Shown piece after piece: positions 24,762-34,454 of a stretch of DNA of 64,000 nucleotides. The number at the start of each line of letters is the position of its first letter. Positions within the stretch are counted from its first letter, which is position 1. A program made the position numbers and the translations under genes. The notes under the pieces were generated by a model. It was not told the origin of the DNA, made no database searches, and saw nothing but the letters and a program-made list of their open reading frames with translations. The stretch comes from Chryseobacterium fluminis. GTDB lineage: Bacteria > Bacteroidota > Bacteroidia > Flavobacteriales > Weeksellaceae. The DNA lies in assembly GCF_026314945.1 (NCBI RefSeq), contig NZ_CP111121.1:186001-250000 (forward strand), given 5' to 3'.

Positions 24762-26312
24762 ATGAAAAATAAAAGATTTCTATATAAAAGTGTTGCTGTT
24801 TTAATGCTTGCAGGAATTAGTTTTGGAGCTGTATCCTGTAATGACAGTAATCTTGAGGATGTAAAAAATACAGGAACTTTCGATTCCAACAATTATTTCC
24901 AAAATGAGGAGCAGTCTTACTCTGGTTTGGCTGCCACTTATGATATGCTTAGAAAGTATTCAGGAGGATTCGAAAATATGGTCACATTTTTCAATGGGGC
25001 TTCAGACGATTTCTATTCGGGAGGGGGGAATTCTTCAGATGGTGCCGGTATCCAGGGTTTCTCAAATTATTCTATAAACTCTGTTATCATGCCAGCCAGC
25101 TATTGGAAGGATTATTACCAGGGAATTGCTAAAGCCAACTTGTTATTGGACAGAATCCCTGCTGCCAATATGAATGATCAGACAAGAAACAGATTCATTG
25201 CAGAAGCTAAAGTATTGAGATCATTATATTATTTCGAATTGTTAAGAATGTTCAAAAATATACCTTTGATTTTAAAGCCTATTTTAGTTTCAGACGATTA
25301 TTATAACATTCCCCAGGCAAAACCGGAAGATGTCTATGCGCAGATAGAAGGTGATATTCTTGCTGCTATCAATGACCTTCCTGTCACCATTAATCCGGCT
25401 AATAAAGCTGAAGTGGGAAGATTAACACAAGGTTCGGCACGTGCTATTTTGGGTAAAATTTACTTATACGATAACAAAAAAGATTTAGCCGCTGCACAAT
25501 TTCAGTTGGTCAATGGTACGCCGGGAGGAACGAGCCAGTACGGTTACCACCTGGTTGCAGATTTTGCAGATCTTTGGAAAATTGATAATAAATTTAGTAC
25601 AGAGTCGATCTTGGAAGTGATGCATACCAATGCGAGTAATGCGGACTGGGGATTCTGGGGAACAGGAAAGGATGAGGGGAATTCTATTAATCAGATGGTT
25701 GCTATTGTCTCTTATGGTAAAGTGAACTTAACGCCTCCTGCTGTTAATGATGCACCAAGCATCCATAAAGGATGGGGATTCAATCCGGTGACCGATGATT
25801 TATTCAGCTTCATGCAGGGAGATCCTCGTTTGAATGCCACAATCTTTAATGCGAAAGCATTAGTACAGCAGGGTAAAATTACCTATTCTCCGGGATTCAG
25901 AGATACCGGGTACTTCTTAAACAAATACTTACCGAGAACCACTGACGAAACAACGTTGCCGGGGGCGGTAGAACTAAACTTCCGTCAGAATTATATTGCG
26001 ATCAGGCTGGCAGATACGTATTTAATGGAAGCAGAAGCTTTGAATGGCTCAGGTGCCAGAGCTCAGGCCTTATTAGATGCGGTAAGACAGAGAGTTGGTT
26101 TGGCGTCAGTTCCGGTTTCCATGCAGGCGATTAAGGATGAGAGAAGAAGAGAGCTGGCTGGCGAAGGCCACCGATGGTTCGATTTGGTAAGATGGGGTGA
26201 TGCTCCGGCTAAATTAGGAGCCAGAGGATTTACAACGGGTAAAAACGAAATTTTACCAATTCCATTTAATGAATTGACAAACACCGCGTTGAAACAAAAC
26301 CCACAATACTAA
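24762..26312 (+). CDS. susD: SusD-type surface glycan-binding lipoprotein
   Basis: A 516-residue lipoprotein (signal ending GAVSC) that forms the lid of the SusC channel and binds the polysaccharide at the cell surface. Helical TPR-like segments such as FIAEAKVLRSLYYFELLRMF and the C-terminal SusD motif RRRELAGEGHRWFDLVRWG are diagnostic. It lies 11 bp after susC in the same operon. The ligand is inferred from the glycoside hydrolases encoded downstream. No defect seen. Confidence 0.95.
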   Translation: MKNKRFLYKSVAVLMLAGISFGAVSCNDSNLEDVKNTGTFDSNNYFQNEEQSYSGLAATYDMLRKYSGGFENMVTFFNGASDDFYSGGGNSSDGAGIQGFSNYSINSVIMPASYWKDYYQGIAKANLLLDRIPAANMNDQTRNRFIAEAKVLRSLYYFELLRMFKNIPLILKPILVSDDYYNIPQAKPEDVYAQIEGDILAAINDLPVTINPANKAEVGRLTQGSARAILGKIYLYDNKKDLAAAQFQLVNGTPGGTSQYGYHLVADFADLWKIDNKFSTESILEVMHTNASNADWGFWGTGKDEGNSINQMVAIVSYGKVNLTPPAVNDAPSIHKGWGFNPVTDDLFSFMQGDPRLNATIFNAKALVQQGKITYSPGFRDTGYFLNKYLPRTTDETTLPGAVELNFRQNYIAIRLADTYLMEAEALNGSGARAQALLDAVRQRVGLASVPVSMQAIKDERRRELAGEGHRWFDLVRWGDAPAKLGARGFTTGKNEILPIPFNELTNTALKQNPQY

Positions 26313-26328
26313 CAATCAAATTTTAAAC

Positions 26329-27207
26329 ATGATAACTAAATATATTAACAAGGGCTTATTATTGAGTTCCGCAGTTTTTTTCCTGGCAAGTTGTTCTCCG
26401 GATACTATTGATGGTGACGGAAACGGTCTTACGCAGCCTGCTGTAGATGCTTCTTTCACAGTAACGAAAACAAGTGAAAACAGGTATCACTTAAAAGCTG
26501 TGAATGATAATTATATAAACTTTATTAATTCTCAATGGAACATTGATTATGATGGTTTTAATAATGGGAAAAACGAATTAGATATCTTCCTACCTGACGC
26601 AGGAACTTATGTTGTCCAGCGTAATACAGCGGGGATCGGTGGACAGATTGGCGGTACTGCGAGTCAGACTATTGTTGTTCCTACTTCAGATCCTGTGGCT
26701 GGAAATATTATTCAGGGAGGAAGATTCGATACTCCGGCTGAAGTTGCAAAATGGACCATACATCCCATTAGCCCAACTAAGGCGCAGTGGGTATTTACTA
26801 ATGATGGCAATGGCAATGGTTATGCTACGATAGTTGCATCAGGAGGAAATCAGCAGGCTTTTTATCAGGCTGTACATGTTGAAGCAGGACAAAAGTATTC
26901 AATTGATATGGTAGCGTCTTCTGCAACAGCATTACAAGATGCATGGTTTGAAGTGTATATGCTGAACAGCATCCCGGCACCGGGAGGTGATGTAAGCGGC
27001 ACTATTTACAGAAATATCAATACTTGGGATGGCTGTGGTAAAGCGGCTTTCGGAGGTAAAGTTTCAGGAATAGGCTGTAATAATGACAAGAATAGTGGTA
27101 TTTATACTGCAACAGCTACAGGAACTGTTTACCTGTTTATTAAATGCGGTGGAGAAAAGGTAAGCAGCCTCAGCGTAGACAAAGTCGAACTAAGAAAAAC
27201 CACTTAA
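26329..27207 (+). CDS. Surface glycan-binding lipoprotein with PKD-like and CBM-like domains
   Basis: A 292-residue lipoprotein (signal ending FLASC). An N-terminal Ig/PKD-like module (about residues 35-120, with GTYVVQR) is followed by a jelly-roll carbohydrate-binding-like module (about 130-290: GGRFDTPAEVAKWTIHP, YQAVHVEAGQKYSIDMVAS, GTVYLFIKCGG). This is the usual place in the operon for a surface glycan-binding protein. It would help capture glucan chains for SusCD. The exact CBM family cannot be assigned by eye. It is 16 bp after susD and 21 bp before a GH30 gene. Confidence 0.82.
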   Translation: MITKYINKGLLLSSAVFFLASCSPDTIDGDGNGLTQPAVDASFTVTKTSENRYHLKAVNDNYINFINSQWNIDYDGFNNGKNELDIFLPDAGTYVVQRNTAGIGGQIGGTASQTIVVPTSDPVAGNIIQGGRFDTPAEVAKWTIHPISPTKAQWVFTNDGNGNGYATIVASGGNQQAFYQAVHVEAGQKYSIDMVASSATALQDAWFEVYMLNSIPAPGGDVSGTIYRNINTWDGCGKAAFGGKVSGIGCNNDKNSGIYTATATGTVYLFIKCGGEKVSSLSVDKVELRKTT

Positions 27208-27228
27208 TCTTTCCACAAGCAAAATGAT

Positions 27229-28689
27229 ATGATTTCACAACATTCATATAGTTTCGTACTTAGAAGTGCTGCACTTTGCGGTGTAGCGCTTCTTTGTTTT
27301 TTAAACCTTAACTGCAGCAGTGCTGCGGATGTTTCCAATAACGAAAATTCGGAAAACGGGATTGCTGCGGGCGATCCTATTCAGGTCTGGCTCACAAAGG
27401 GTGATCAATCTGTCAAGCTTCAGCAGCAGTCTTCTGTTAATTTTTCCAATGCTGCCAATACAGGAACCACGATTGAAATTGATGCTTCTCAGATTTTTCA
27501 GACGGTCGACGGTTTCGGATATACCCTTACCGGAGGAAGTGTTGAGGTAATGAATCATCTAAGTGCTGCTAAAAAACAGGAATTACTGAACGACCTTTTC
27601 GGCAGTTCAGGAATTGGAGTCTCTTACTTAAGAATCAGCATCGGGGCATCAGATCTTAACAGTTCGGTATTTACCTATAATGATATGCCGGCCGGTCAGA
27701 AAGATCTTACCCTTTCACAATTCAGCCTGGTTAAGGATCAGGCCGTAATTCAGATGTTAAAAGATATTCTGGCTATTAATCCGAACATTAAAATTCTGGC
27801 TACCCCGTGGACGGCCCCTGTCTGGATGAAAACCAATGAAAACAGCGTTGGAGGAAGCTTAAAACCTGAGTATTATAATGTATATGCCCAATATTTTGTA
27901 AAATATATTCAGGCAATGCAGGCTCAGGGAATCAAAGTAGATGCGGTTACCCCGCAGAATGAGCCGTTACATCCGGGAAATAATCCCAGCATGTATATGT
28001 CGGCTTCAGATCAGACAAATTTTATTAAAAACAGCTTAGGACCTGCTTTTCAGGCTGCCAGTATTAATACAAAAATCATTGCTTATGATCACAACTGCGA
28101 CGATCCCGCTTATCCATTGGCTGTTTTAAATGATCCTTTGGCAAATCCTTATGTTGACGGTTCCGCCTTTCATTTATACGCAGGAGATATTTCGGCATTA
28201 AGCACAGTTCATAATTTATTCCATGCTAAAAATGTGTATTTTACAGAGCAATGGACAAGCTCCACAGGAGGTTTTTCCGGAGATCTGGATTGGCACGTGA
28301 AAAACGTAATTATCGGATCCATGAGAAATTGGAGCAAGACCGCATTGGAATGGAATGTTGCCAATGACGCATCGTTTGGACCTCATACTCCGGGTGGCTG
28401 TACCCAGTGTAAAGGGGCCATCACCGTGAACGGAGCTACCGGCTATGAAAAAAATGTAGCATATTACATCATTGCTCATGCTTCGAAGTTTGTTCCGGCG
28501 AATTCTCAGAGAATTGCGTCCACACAAAGCGGAAATCTTTCTACCGCAGCATTTAAAACACCTGCGGGAAAAACGGTTTTGATTGTCCAGAACAGCAATT
28601 CCACGGATAAAACCTTTACGATTAAATATAATCAGAAAACAGCGCCTGTGATGATCTCCGGAAGTTCAACAGCGACCTATATCTTTTAA
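27229..28689 (+). CDS. GH30 family glucanase, lipoprotein
   Basis: A 486-residue glycoside hydrolase with a lipoprotein-like signal (CFLNLNCSS). The (beta/alpha)8 domain shows DGFGYTLTGGS at the first strand, the acid/base glutamate in TPQNEPLHPG and the nucleophile in YFTEQWTSS, followed by the small side beta-domain typical of GH30. By family, likely activities are endo- or exo-beta-1,6-glucanase or glucosylceramidase-like. In this locus a beta-1,6-glucanase is most likely. It is the fourth gene of the operon, 9 bp before the GH3 gene. It is paralogous to the GH30 at 32005-33444 but clearly diverged. Confidence 0.88.
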   Translation: MISQHSYSFVLRSAALCGVALLCFLNLNCSSAADVSNNENSENGIAAGDPIQVWLTKGDQSVKLQQQSSVNFSNAANTGTTIEIDASQIFQTVDGFGYTLTGGSVEVMNHLSAAKKQELLNDLFGSSGIGVSYLRISIGASDLNSSVFTYNDMPAGQKDLTLSQFSLVKDQAVIQMLKDILAINPNIKILATPWTAPVWMKTNENSVGGSLKPEYYNVYAQYFVKYIQAMQAQGIKVDAVTPQNEPLHPGNNPSMYMSASDQTNFIKNSLGPAFQAASINTKIIAYDHNCDDPAYPLAVLNDPLANPYVDGSAFHLYAGDISALSTVHNLFHAKNVYFTEQWTSSTGGFSGDLDWHVKNVIIGSMRNWSKTALEWNVANDASFGPHTPGGCTQCKGAITVNGATGYEKNVAYYIIAHASKFVPANSQRIASTQSGNLSTAAFKTPAGKTVLIVQNSNSTDKTFTIKYNQKTAPVMISGSSTATYIF

Positions 28690-28698
28690 AATAAATTC

Positions 28699-30921
28699 AT
28701 GAAGAAAATTTCGTTCTTTTTACTATTATCAGCATTTGGAATGCATGCATACGGACAAAAGACGGTGGATCAGAAAGTTTCTGAGCTGCTGTCTAAAATG
28801 ACACTGGAAGAAAAAGTAGGGCAACTGATTCAGTACAGTGGTTTTGAATATGCCACGGGTCCTCAGAATTCCAATTCTGCGAATGTTTTAAACGAAATAA
28901 AACAAGGAAAGGTTGGCTCCATGCTCAATGTAGCGGGAGCACAGGAAACCAGGAAATTCCAGGAACTGGCATTGAAATCAAGGCTGAAAATTCCTTTGCT
29001 GTTTGGTCAGGATGTTATTCATGGCTACAGAACTACGTTTCCGGTGAATTTAGGTCAGGCGGCAAGCTGGGATTTAAGATTAATCGAAAAATCTGAAAGA
29101 ATTGCCGCTACCGAAGCATCTGCGTACGGAATTCACTGGACTTTTGCCCCGATGGTAGATGTTGCCAGAGATCCGAGATGGGGAAGAGTAATGGAAGGCT
29201 CAGGGGAAGACACGTATCTCGGTATGCAGATCGGATTGGCCAGGATCAGAGGTTTTCAGGGTAAAGGTCTTGGAAATCTTGATGCCATCATGGCCTGTGC
29301 CAAACATTTTGCCGCTTACGGAGCAGCTGTGGGAGGAAGAGATTACAATTCCGTAGATATGAGTCTGAGACAATTGCACGAAACCTATCTGCCGCCTTTC
29401 AAAGCAGCAGCAGAAGCGGGTGTGGCAACTTTTATGAATTCTTTTAATGATATCAACGGAATTCCGGCTACGGCCAACAAATATATTTTAAGGGAGTTGT
29501 TGAAAGGCAAATGGAATTACCACGGCTTTGTGGTTTCAGACTGGGGCAGTATTGGCGAAATGGTGCCTCATGGATATGCGAAGGATAATAAAGAAGCTGC
29601 CGAAAAAGCTTTAAATGCAGGAAGCGATATGGATATGGAAAGCCGTGCCTATATGGCGGAGCTTCCAAAACTGGTTCAGGAAGGAAAAGTAGATCTGAAA
29701 CTGATTGACGATGCTGCAAAAAGAATCCTAATCAAGAAGTTTGAAATGGGATTATTTGACGATCCTTACCGGTTCAGTAACGAAAAAAGACAGAAAGAAC
29801 AGCTCAATAATCAGGAGAACAGAAAATTCGGAAGAGAATTCGGCTCAAAAAGTATCGTTTTACTTAAAAATGAGAAAAATATTCTTCCCCTTTCAAAATC
29901 TACAAAAACGGTAGCTTTAATCGGTCCTTTCGGGAAAGAAACTTCTGCCAATCACGGATTCTGGTCGGTGGCCTTTAAAGATGACGACCAAAGAATCATC
30001 ACTCAGTTTGACGGAATAAAAAATCAGCTGGACAAAAACTCAACGCTGCTGTATGCAAAAGGAGCGAATATCGATGATCAGGATCGGTCTATGTTTGCAG
30101 AGGCGGTGGAAACAGCTAAAAAAGCAGATGTGGTGATCATGACATTAGGAGAAGGTCATGCCATGAGCGGTGAGGCAAAAAGCAGAAGTAACATTCACTT
30201 TTCAGGAGTTCAGGAAGATCTGTTAAAAGAAATTGCTAAAACCGGAAAACCGATTGTTTTGATGATCAATGCAGGGAGACCATTGGTTTTTGACTGGGCA
30301 GCAGATCATATTCCCACCATTGTCTACACCTGGTGGCTGGGAACGGAAGCCGGAAATTCTATCGCCGATGTTCTTTTCGGAACGGTAAATCCCGGAGGAA
30401 AACTTCCGATGACTTTTCCCAGAACGGAAGGACAGATTCCTGTGTATTACAATCATTACAACACCGGAAGACCCGCAAAAAATAATACAGACCGAAATTA
30501 TGTTTCCGCCTATATTGATCTGGATAACGATCCTAAATTTCCATTCGGATACGGGTTGAGCTATACACAGTTTAAATACTCCGATATGAAGTTAAGTTCA
30601 GCAAATCTTAAAGGAAATCAAACCTTAACGATCAGTGTCAGTATTTCCAATACCGGAAATTATGATGGGGAAGAGGTCGTGCAGTTGTACATCAGGGATC
30701 TGGTGGGAAGAGTGGTAAGGCCTGTAAAAGAACTGAAGGATTTCCAAAAAGTATTCATTAAAAAAGGAGAGACTAAAACAGTCAGTTTCAGTTTAACCCC
30801 GGAAAATTTAAAGTTTTATGATGATGAACTGAATTATGACTGGGAAGCAGGAGATTTCGATATCATGATCGGAACCGACTCTCAGCATGTTCAGACAAAA
30901 AGAATCAGTTGGTTACAATAA
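28699..30921 (+). CDS. bglX: GH3 beta-glucosidase
   Basis: A 740-residue periplasmic exo-beta-glucosidase (signal ending HAYGQ). It has the N-terminal GH3 barrel with KHFAAYGAAVGGRDYN, the nucleophile aspartate in GFVVSDWGS, the C-terminal alpha/beta sandwich and a fibronectin type III-like domain (YDGEEVVQLYIRD). It would release glucose from the non-reducing end of imported beta-glucan oligosaccharides. It is the last gene of the susC operon; a terminator follows at 30939-30966. The symbol is by similarity to BglX; linkage preference is unknown. Confidence 0.92.
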   Translation: MKKISFFLLLSAFGMHAYGQKTVDQKVSELLSKMTLEEKVGQLIQYSGFEYATGPQNSNSANVLNEIKQGKVGSMLNVAGAQETRKFQELALKSRLKIPLLFGQDVIHGYRTTFPVNLGQAASWDLRLIEKSERIAATEASAYGIHWTFAPMVDVARDPRWGRVMEGSGEDTYLGMQIGLARIRGFQGKGLGNLDAIMACAKHFAAYGAAVGGRDYNSVDMSLRQLHETYLPPFKAAAEAGVATFMNSFNDINGIPATANKYILRELLKGKWNYHGFVVSDWGSIGEMVPHGYAKDNKEAAEKALNAGSDMDMESRAYMAELPKLVQEGKVDLKLIDDAAKRILIKKFEMGLFDDPYRFSNEKRQKEQLNNQENRKFGREFGSKSIVLLKNEKNILPLSKSTKTVALIGPFGKETSANHGFWSVAFKDDDQRIITQFDGIKNQLDKNSTLLYAKGANIDDQDRSMFAEAVETAKKADVVIMTLGEGHAMSGEAKSRSNIHFSGVQEDLLKEIAKTGKPIVLMINAGRPLVFDWAADHIPTIVYTWWLGTEAGNSIADVLFGTVNPGGKLPMTFPRTEGQIPVYYNHYNTGRPAKNNTDRNYVSAYIDLDNDPKFPFGYGLSYTQFKYSDMKLSSANLKGNQTLTISVSISNTGNYDGEEVVQLYIRDLVGRVVRPVKELKDFQKVFIKKGETKTVSFSLTPENLKFYDDELNYDWEAGDFDIMIGTDSQHVQTKRISWLQ

Positions 30922-30938
30922 TATAAGTTTTCATTACT

Positions 30939-30966
30939 AAGAGCGGGATAATACCCGCTTTTGGTG
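30939..30966 (+). terminator. Terminator of the susC-GH3 operon
   Basis: The stem AAGAGCGGG / CCCGCTTTT (one G-T pair), ending in a short T-run, lies 18 bases after the GH3 stop. The 200 bases that follow, before the GH16 gene, contain an inverted repeat TTGTCT-N14-AGACAA (31081-31106) of unknown role. Confidence 0.7.
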
Positions 30967-31165
30967 GTAAAGAACAGTTAGTCAGATGATGTTATCTGAT
31001 AGAACTCATTAATCTTCGGGGAATAACCAGTTCCGTTAATGATATGAAGCAGAATATGGGTAATCATTGTTCAGGATGGTTTGTCTACTGAAAATGAAAC
31101 AGACAATTTTGTATTAGAAAAATTCAGATAATCATTAATTTAAACCCAGAACCTAAAATTTGCGT

Positions 31166-31969
31166 ATGAAAATCCGGAATAGTATGACAGCTGCAGTTAA
31201 AGTGACCTTATTTTTCTCTGTTTTAAGCTGTGGGTCGCATAAGCCTGATTCGGGAATGAAATTAATCTGGAGTGATGAGTTTAACGGAAAAGGGCTGCCG
31301 GATTCTACAAAATGGAACTATGATGTTGGAGGTGACGGCTTTGGAAATGAAGAAGCTCAGTTCTATACCAAAAACAGGCTGGAAAATGCCAGGCTTGAAA
31401 AAGGAAACCTGGTCATTGAAGCACGGAAAGAAAACTGGAAAAATAATAAATATACCTCTGCAAGACTTCTGACGAAAGGTAATTTTTCCTTTCAGTACGG
31501 AACTGTTGAGGTCCGGGCTAAATTACCTAAGGGTCGCGGTACCTGGCCAGCCATCTGGATGATGAGCGAAAACATGAAAAAATGGCCGGATGACGGAGAA
31601 CTGGATATCATGGAACATGTAGGGTTTAATCAGGGATATATTCATGCGTCAGTTCATACAAAGAAGTTTAATCACCTCATCGGAACGCAGAAAACCGATA
31701 CCTTAATTGTAAAGGATGCAAGTGAAAAATTCCATGTCTATAAAGCAGATTGGACCCCTGAAAAGATCGATGTTTATATTGATGACAGAAAATTTTTCAC
31801 GTACGAAAATAAAGAAAAGACAAATGAAGCGTGGCCTTTTGATCAGCCGTATTTTATTATTTTAAATCTTGCCGTAGGCGGGTTTTGGGGTGGAAAAGAA
31901 GGAATAGATGACCGTATTTTTCCGCAGAAATATGTCATCGATTACGTAAGGGTTTATCAGAACAAATAA
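31166..31969 (+). CDS. GH16 laminarinase-type endo-beta-glucanase, lipoprotein
   Basis: A 267-residue GH16 enzyme from ATG 31166, with a lipoprotein signal (FFSVLSCGS). The catalytic ELDIMEHVG (ExDxxE, with the beta-bulge form seen in laminarinases) and the substrate-cleft tryptophans in GTWPAIWMM and the loop GGFWGG mark a beta-1,3(-1,4)-glucanase. It probably cuts beta-1,3-glucan at the cell surface. Its TAA overlaps the first possible ATG of the following GH30 gene. The pair forms a second transcription unit of the glucan locus, separated from the first by a terminator. Confidence 0.92.
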   Translation: MKIRNSMTAAVKVTLFFSVLSCGSHKPDSGMKLIWSDEFNGKGLPDSTKWNYDVGGDGFGNEEAQFYTKNRLENARLEKGNLVIEARKENWKNNKYTSARLLTKGNFSFQYGTVEVRAKLPKGRGTWPAIWMMSENMKKWPDDGELDIMEHVGFNQGYIHASVHTKKFNHLIGTQKTDTLIVKDASEKFHVYKADWTPEKIDVYIDDRKFFTYENKEKTNEAWPFDQPYFIILNLAVGGFWGGKEGIDDRIFPQKYVIDYVRVYQNK

Positions 31970-32004
31970 TGAAATGGGCGATTGCTCAGAAAAATAGAAG
32001 AATT

Positions 32005-33444
32005 ATGAAGAAACTTGTGGTAAGTTGTCTGGTAGTAGGAGTGGTGATGAATGCCCATGCACAGAGCTACTGGAAGAAAAATACAGGAAAAACAGCAAAA
32101 GTAATCCTTACCCACTCCAAAACCAATGAAAAAATGGTCGATCAAGGAGTGGTGAAATTTGAAAAAATGGCTCAGCCTAAAGAAACGGATGCCTGCATTT
32201 TTGTGGATCCTGATTTTAGATATCAAAAACTCATAGGAATCGGAGGAGCAATTACCGATGCTTCTGCGGAGACCTTCTACAAACTTTCAAAAAATAAGCA
32301 GAAAGAAATTATTGATGCGTATTACGGAAAAAATGGTTTGGGATATACTGTGGTTCGCACCAATATGAACTCATGTGATTTCTCCAGCGATTCTTATACA
32401 TATGTAACGGAGAATGATAAATCTCTGAAATCATTTAACGTAGCTCATGACGAAAAATATAAAATCCCGTTCATTAAAGAAGCCCAAAAAGCAATTGGAA
32501 ATAACTTTACGTTTTATTTCTCTCCGTGGAGCCCGCCGGCCTGGATGAAATCGAATAAAAGCATGCTGAAAGGAGGAAGGCTTGAAAATACTTTTTATCA
32601 GACCTGGGCAGATTATTACATCAAATTCATTAAAGAATACGAAAAAAGAGGAATTCATGTTTGGGGACTCACTGTTCAGAATGAGCCAATGGCCACTCAG
32701 ACGTGGGAATCCTGTATTTATACTGCCGAAGAAGAAGGGGAGTTTCTGAAAAATAATTTAGGTCCGACCCTTTGGAAAAATGGTTTTAAAGATAAAAAAG
32801 TGATGATCTGGGATCATAACCGCGATCTGATCTTCCAAAGAGCAACAACGACCTTAAGTGATCCTGAAACTTCAAAGTATGCCGCGGGAATAGGATATCA
32901 CTGGTATGAAACATGGAATAACAAAACCCAGCTGTTTGATAATTTGTCAGAAACGCAACGCGCTTTCCCGGATAAATTTCTGGCTTTTACAGAAGGCTGT
33001 AAAGAGCAGTTCGACAGGTCTAAAATTTATGATGTGAGTTTAGGCGAACTGTACGGAAGAAATATGATCAACGATTTCAATAAAGGAACTGCATTATGGA
33101 CAGACTGGAACGTTCTTCTTGATGAGACGGGCGGGCCCAACCATGTCGGGAATTTCTGTTTTGCCCCCATTATTGCGGATACAAAAACAGGTGAGGTTCA
33201 ATACACCTATGAATATTATTATGTAGGCCATGTTTCAAAGTATATCAAACCGAATGCTCAGAGAATTGGTAGTTCTTCCAACCGGGCAGCTTTAACGTCC
33301 ACTACTTTTATGAATGAAAACGGACAGCTGGTGACCGTGATCATGAATGATTCTGAAAATGATATCGATACCCACCTTTGGATCGAAGGAATGGCTGCCA
33401 AGCTGTCAGCACCGGCACACTCTATACAGACCGTAATTTTATAG
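32005..33444 (+). CDS. GH30 family glucanase, secreted
   Basis: A 479-residue GH30 enzyme. The reading frame is open from ATG 31969, but the signal peptide (MKKLVVSCLVVGVVMNAHAQ) begins at ATG 32005, so that start is preferred. The barrel starts with IGIGGAITDASAE. The acid/base is in TVQNEPMATQ and the nucleophile in AFTEGCKEQ. This form resembles GH30_1/GH30_3 glucosylceramidase and beta-1,6-glucanase types. With the GH16 it would attack mixed beta-1,3/1,6-glucan. A very strong terminator follows. Confidence 0.9.
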   Translation: MKKLVVSCLVVGVVMNAHAQSYWKKNTGKTAKVILTHSKTNEKMVDQGVVKFEKMAQPKETDACIFVDPDFRYQKLIGIGGAITDASAETFYKLSKNKQKEIIDAYYGKNGLGYTVVRTNMNSCDFSSDSYTYVTENDKSLKSFNVAHDEKYKIPFIKEAQKAIGNNFTFYFSPWSPPAWMKSNKSMLKGGRLENTFYQTWADYYIKFIKEYEKRGIHVWGLTVQNEPMATQTWESCIYTAEEEGEFLKNNLGPTLWKNGFKDKKVMIWDHNRDLIFQRATTTLSDPETSKYAAGIGYHWYETWNNKTQLFDNLSETQRAFPDKFLAFTEGCKEQFDRSKIYDVSLGELYGRNMINDFNKGTALWTDWNVLLDETGGPNHVGNFCFAPIIADTKTGEVQYTYEYYYVGHVSKYIKPNAQRIGSSSNRAALTSTTFMNENGQLVTVIMNDSENDIDTHLWIEGMAAKLSAPAHSIQTVIL

Positions 33445-33469
33445 ACTTCATATTAACATTTATTTTATG

Positions 33470-33503
33470 ACCCGGCGGCATCGCAGATGCCGCCGGGTTT
33501 TTA
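33470..33503 (+). terminator. Strong terminator of the GH16-GH30 unit
   Basis: A 13-bp perfect GC-rich stem, ACCCGGCGGCATC / GATGCCGCCGGGT, with a 3-base loop and TTTTT directly after. Confidence 0.95.
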
Positions 33504-33808
33504 CTGTCATATTTATCGTGATCGGTATAAAGATTACTCTTGCTTTTATTATTCCTTTGATTGATATTATAGTGCGCTACGGACAAGGCAAGTATTAATG
33601 CAAAGCCTGTTTCAGAATATAAATCTCCTCTCCACATTCCTGCTGTTAAATCAACTTCGCTTCTAAGTACAAACTGTTCTGAAAGACCAGACTCATTATA
33701 GATATCTAAACCGAAAAGTCCTGCCTGGATTTCAAAAAATGAGTTGTATGTTAACGATTTTTCTTGCGAATACATTAAAGTTCCGGTATATACTAATAAA
33801 GAAGCTCT
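33500..33808 (-). pseudogene. Remnant of a secreted or outer-membrane protein gene
   Basis: The minus-strand frame is open from 33808. It reads through what looks like the end of a signal peptide (SLLVYTGTLMYSQEKS), then NSFFEIQAGLFGLDIYNES and LRSEVDLTAGMWRGDLYSE, and breaks off around NINQRNNKSKS before running into the neighbouring terminator. I recall similar N-terminal segments from a flavobacterial family of small beta-barrel-like secreted proteins, which are longer. The signal start and the C-terminal half are missing here. The match is from memory and not checked. Confidence 0.4.
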
Positions 33809-33879
33809 TTAAACTTATATAGGAAAAAAGAGTTCGAGAAAATTAGCAAGTTTGGATTGCAATTTAAAAGAATAATAAT

Positions 33880-34053
33880 CTGGAACTCATCAGCAAAGAT
33901 CAAATAAAGAAATGGATTTTACTCATTTAAGCAGAAGAAAAGAGGATTTTCTACGAAGTTTGACTTGGTAAAAATAATTCAGACCATTATAAAACGGCTG
34001 AAAACCGGCTGCCAGTGGCGGGAACTTTCGTTAAAGGACTATTTCGGGGAAGA
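33880..34053 (+). mobile_element. IS5-like transposase N-terminal remnant
   Basis: Two short frames make up the start of a transposase. ISKDQIKKWILLI ends at a TAA at 33928. Shifted by one base, KRGFSTKFDLVKIIQTIIKR and LKTGCQWRELSLKDYFGEE follow and then run into the dispersed repeat at 34058. The GCQWREL segment is typical of IS5-family transposase N-termini. The remainder of the element and its ends are not present, so it is dead. Confidence 0.65.
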
Positions 34054-34057
34054 AAAT

Positions 34058-34430
34058 ACCGCAGAATTAAGTGTACATCAGAAGAAAATCAAAGATTTTC
34101 AAAAACTTAAGTGTGCTTCTTCTGCGTAAAGTATTACTTATATTAACTAAAGTGTTTAGAATCTTTTGGATTGCCTTTGTGGTTTACTACAGACAACCAC
34201 ACGAAGGGATTCGTGCGGTAGCTGTATGTGGTTATTCTCTCACACTTAAATACATTTTAAAAAGTTTAAAAGATACCGCAGAATTCAGTCTATCTCAGAA
34301 GAAAATCAAAGATTTTCAACAGGACTTGCGTGTACTTCTTTTAAGCGAAGTATATTACTTAAATAAACCTAATGTTAAAAATCTTTTCGGATCTCCTTTG
34401 TGATAATAGAAAAGTTCAAACAGCTTTAAA
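34058..34430 (+). repeat. Dispersed ~370-bp hairpin-rich repeat, copy 1
   Basis: The block is homologous, in the same order, to 44843-45207. It contains two divergent copies of a subunit beginning ACCGCAGAATT, then GAAAATCAAAGATTTTC (a 7-bp stem with an AAA loop), an AAGTATATTACTT-like palindrome and CTTAAGTGT-like segments. Between the subunits is ACCACACGAAGGGATTCGTG with GCGGTAGC. It ends in GATAATAGAAAAGTTCAAAC followed by AGCTTTA, 26 of 27 bases shared with copy 2. A 110-codon ORF inside it is not a gene. Confidence 0.85.
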
Positions 34431-34454
34431 ATTAGAAATAATTTTTTCACCATA

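Noticed and set aside
33422..33499. C-terminal extension of the 117-codon minus-strand ORF
   Set aside because: This part is the strong terminator of the GH30 gene read in reverse, not protein.
34071..34403. 110-codon plus-strand ORF
   Set aside because: It lies wholly inside the dispersed repeat, shifts between palindromic segments, and the homologous copy at 44843-45207 does not keep the frame.
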